Of a stretch of DNA of 15,846 nucleotides, positions 15,041 to 15,846 are shown one piece after another. Made by a program: the position numbers and the translations under genes. Position 1 is the first letter of the stretch. Each line of letters begins with the position of its first letter. Under the pieces are notes generated by a model. It worked only from the letters and a program-made list of their open reading frames with translations, searched no databases and was not told the DNA's origin. Origin of the DNA: Spirogloea muscicola. Lineage: Eukaryota > Streptophyta > Zygnematophyceae > Spirogloeales > Spirogloeaceae. The stretch covers positions 56,156 through 72,001 of the forward strand of contig WELB01000201.1 of NCBI GenBank assembly GCA_009602725.1, written 5' to 3'.

Positions 15041-15448
15041 GGTTGGCTCGCTTGGCGCGCGACAGGGGCCACCAACGTGGAGCTTGCTCTGTGCGCCTGC
15101 TCCTGCGGAAGACAACAGCATCCGCTTTTCAAGGGCAGTGGAGGTCGTCTATGACCACAGCAGCATCCCATCTCTCATGAGGCCCACAGCTCACATGCAG
15201 TGATATAAAAGTAGCACCTCACTGCGAAAGAGGATAGGGCAGCCTGCATGGTCCTATGTGCAAGCAGCTTGGAGCATTGTCTGGCAGGATGCATTGTGCA
15301 ACCACCGTGTACGTGCTACATGTACTCTGACTGCTGCAATCGCCCTTCCGCAAGACGGCATACCTGATCGCGACCGGCAGCCGGCTTGCAAAAGGGTGTG
15401 AGCTTGACGGACCTGGACTGGTGTGAGCTGCTCATCCAGCCGCGGCAA
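15041..15448 (-). promoter_or_regulatory. NAC 5' region with a candidate leader intron
   Basis: On the minus strand a strong acceptor, TTGTCTTCCGCAG, ends at 15103, and a donor, GATCAG|GTATGC, lies at 15363-15362. They would remove a 261-bp intron. The upstream exon is open in the frame that joins NAC correctly back to a stop near 15473, but contains no ATG, so it would be leader sequence. Alternatively transcription starts near a TTTTATATC motif (about 15202-15210), with no leader intron. Confidence 0.4.
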
Positions 15449-15846
15449 GCCGCGCCTCGGACGCCGCCATGCTCAGGCGCTGGGGGCTGCGCCGGCGTGG
15501 TTGGCGGAGGAGCAGCAACGAGGCTCGTTCCTTTCAGGGCATTCCGCCGGTCGGGCGCTGCGAGAGAGAGAGAGAGTGGGGTCGTTTGGCAGCGCAAGCC
15601 CTTTGCCGGGCAACGAGTGCGCGCCGCGGCGGCCAAAGGAGGGGGGGGGAACACGAGAGGCGTAAGATTGCGATAGGCACGGCGTTCCAGGAAGGGCGGA
15701 AGCGCGGCCCGCGGGAGAGGCGAGCGAGGCTCGGAGGAGCTTGAGGGCAATGGGCTTGACGGCACTGGGGCTTGCGGAGACGGGCTTGAGGGCAACAGGC
15801 TTGAGGGCAAAGGCGGCGCCGCGGGGGGGAAGAAGGCGGGGGAGGG
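15449..15846. other. GC-rich 5' flank with GA microsatellite and minisatellite
   Basis: GAGAGAGAGAGAGAG lies at 15562-15576; on the NAC strand this is a TC tract of the kind found near plant core promoters. At 15737-15813 there are about five imperfect 14-16-bp units built on GGCTTGAGGGCAA. A long minus-strand frame (15316-15810) is Pro/Ser-rich from simple sequence and does not join NAC in phase, so it is not called a gene. Confidence 0.45.

Noticed and set aside
15316-15810. Pro/Ser-rich minus-strand frame as the NAC N-terminus
   Set aside because: It ends at the donor in phase 0, whereas the NAC frame at the 15102 acceptor needs one leftover base; joining gives the wrong frame. Its composition reflects GC-rich simple sequence.
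1-15846. tRNA, rRNA or other structural RNA genes
   Set aside because: No cloverleaf with A/B boxes and no rRNA-like conserved block was recognised on either strand; a covariance-model scan was not possible here.

Overview
Kind of organism. The window reads as nuclear DNA of a streptophyte (green-lineage eukaryote). The clearest evidence is a NAC-domain transcription factor on the minus strand (15040 to 12164). NAC genes are restricted to land plants and their charophyte relatives. A second, independently spliced minus-strand gene (4953 to 3626) encodes a DUF2358-like protein of the kind found in plants. Introns are short (about 118-373 bp), and the repeats are dominated by 3' ends of a non-LTR retrotransposon with a restriction-like endonuclease (RLE), a type more usual in algae and early-diverging plants than in flowering plants. 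A charophyte alga, bryophyte, lycophyte or fern fits; I cannot name the species.

Layout. (1) 1-3190: nested and rearranged 3' fragments of one RLE-type retrotransposon family on both strands. (2) 3191-5030: a small five-exon DUF2358-like gene on the minus strand, with a GT-rich, Z-DNA-prone tract just upstream. (3) 5031-9510: a second repeat block. It holds two copies of an AATTGGCC-type repeat, a tandem array of about 111-bp units, duplicated 3'-UTR hairpins, and a long run of plus-strand retrotransposon 3' ends. (4) 9511-11650: repeat-poor DNA with one unassigned open frame (9938-10648), a perfect 12-bp-stem hairpin and a degenerate plant-telomere-like tract. (5) 11658-15846: the NAC gene, its glutamine-rich C-terminal region and a GC-rich 5' flank.

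How the repeats fit together. The recurring short hairpin unit (core GGGCTGGC...GCCAGCCC, ending in CACTTCTTC) is not an independent satellite. It follows the C-terminal coding end of the retrotransposon and ends at the same point each time, so I interpret it as the element's 3' terminus. At 5551-5634 a 68-bp copy sits inside one unit of a tandem array, flanked by an exact 8-bp duplication. The neighbouring array unit preserves the empty site, and the spacing difference is exactly 76 bp (68+8). At 807-851 a 27-bp copy is flanked by a 9-bp direct repeat. 5'-truncated insertions with target-site duplications and a fixed 3' end are the signature of target-primed reverse transcription. The two plant genes show no evident functional connection to each other.
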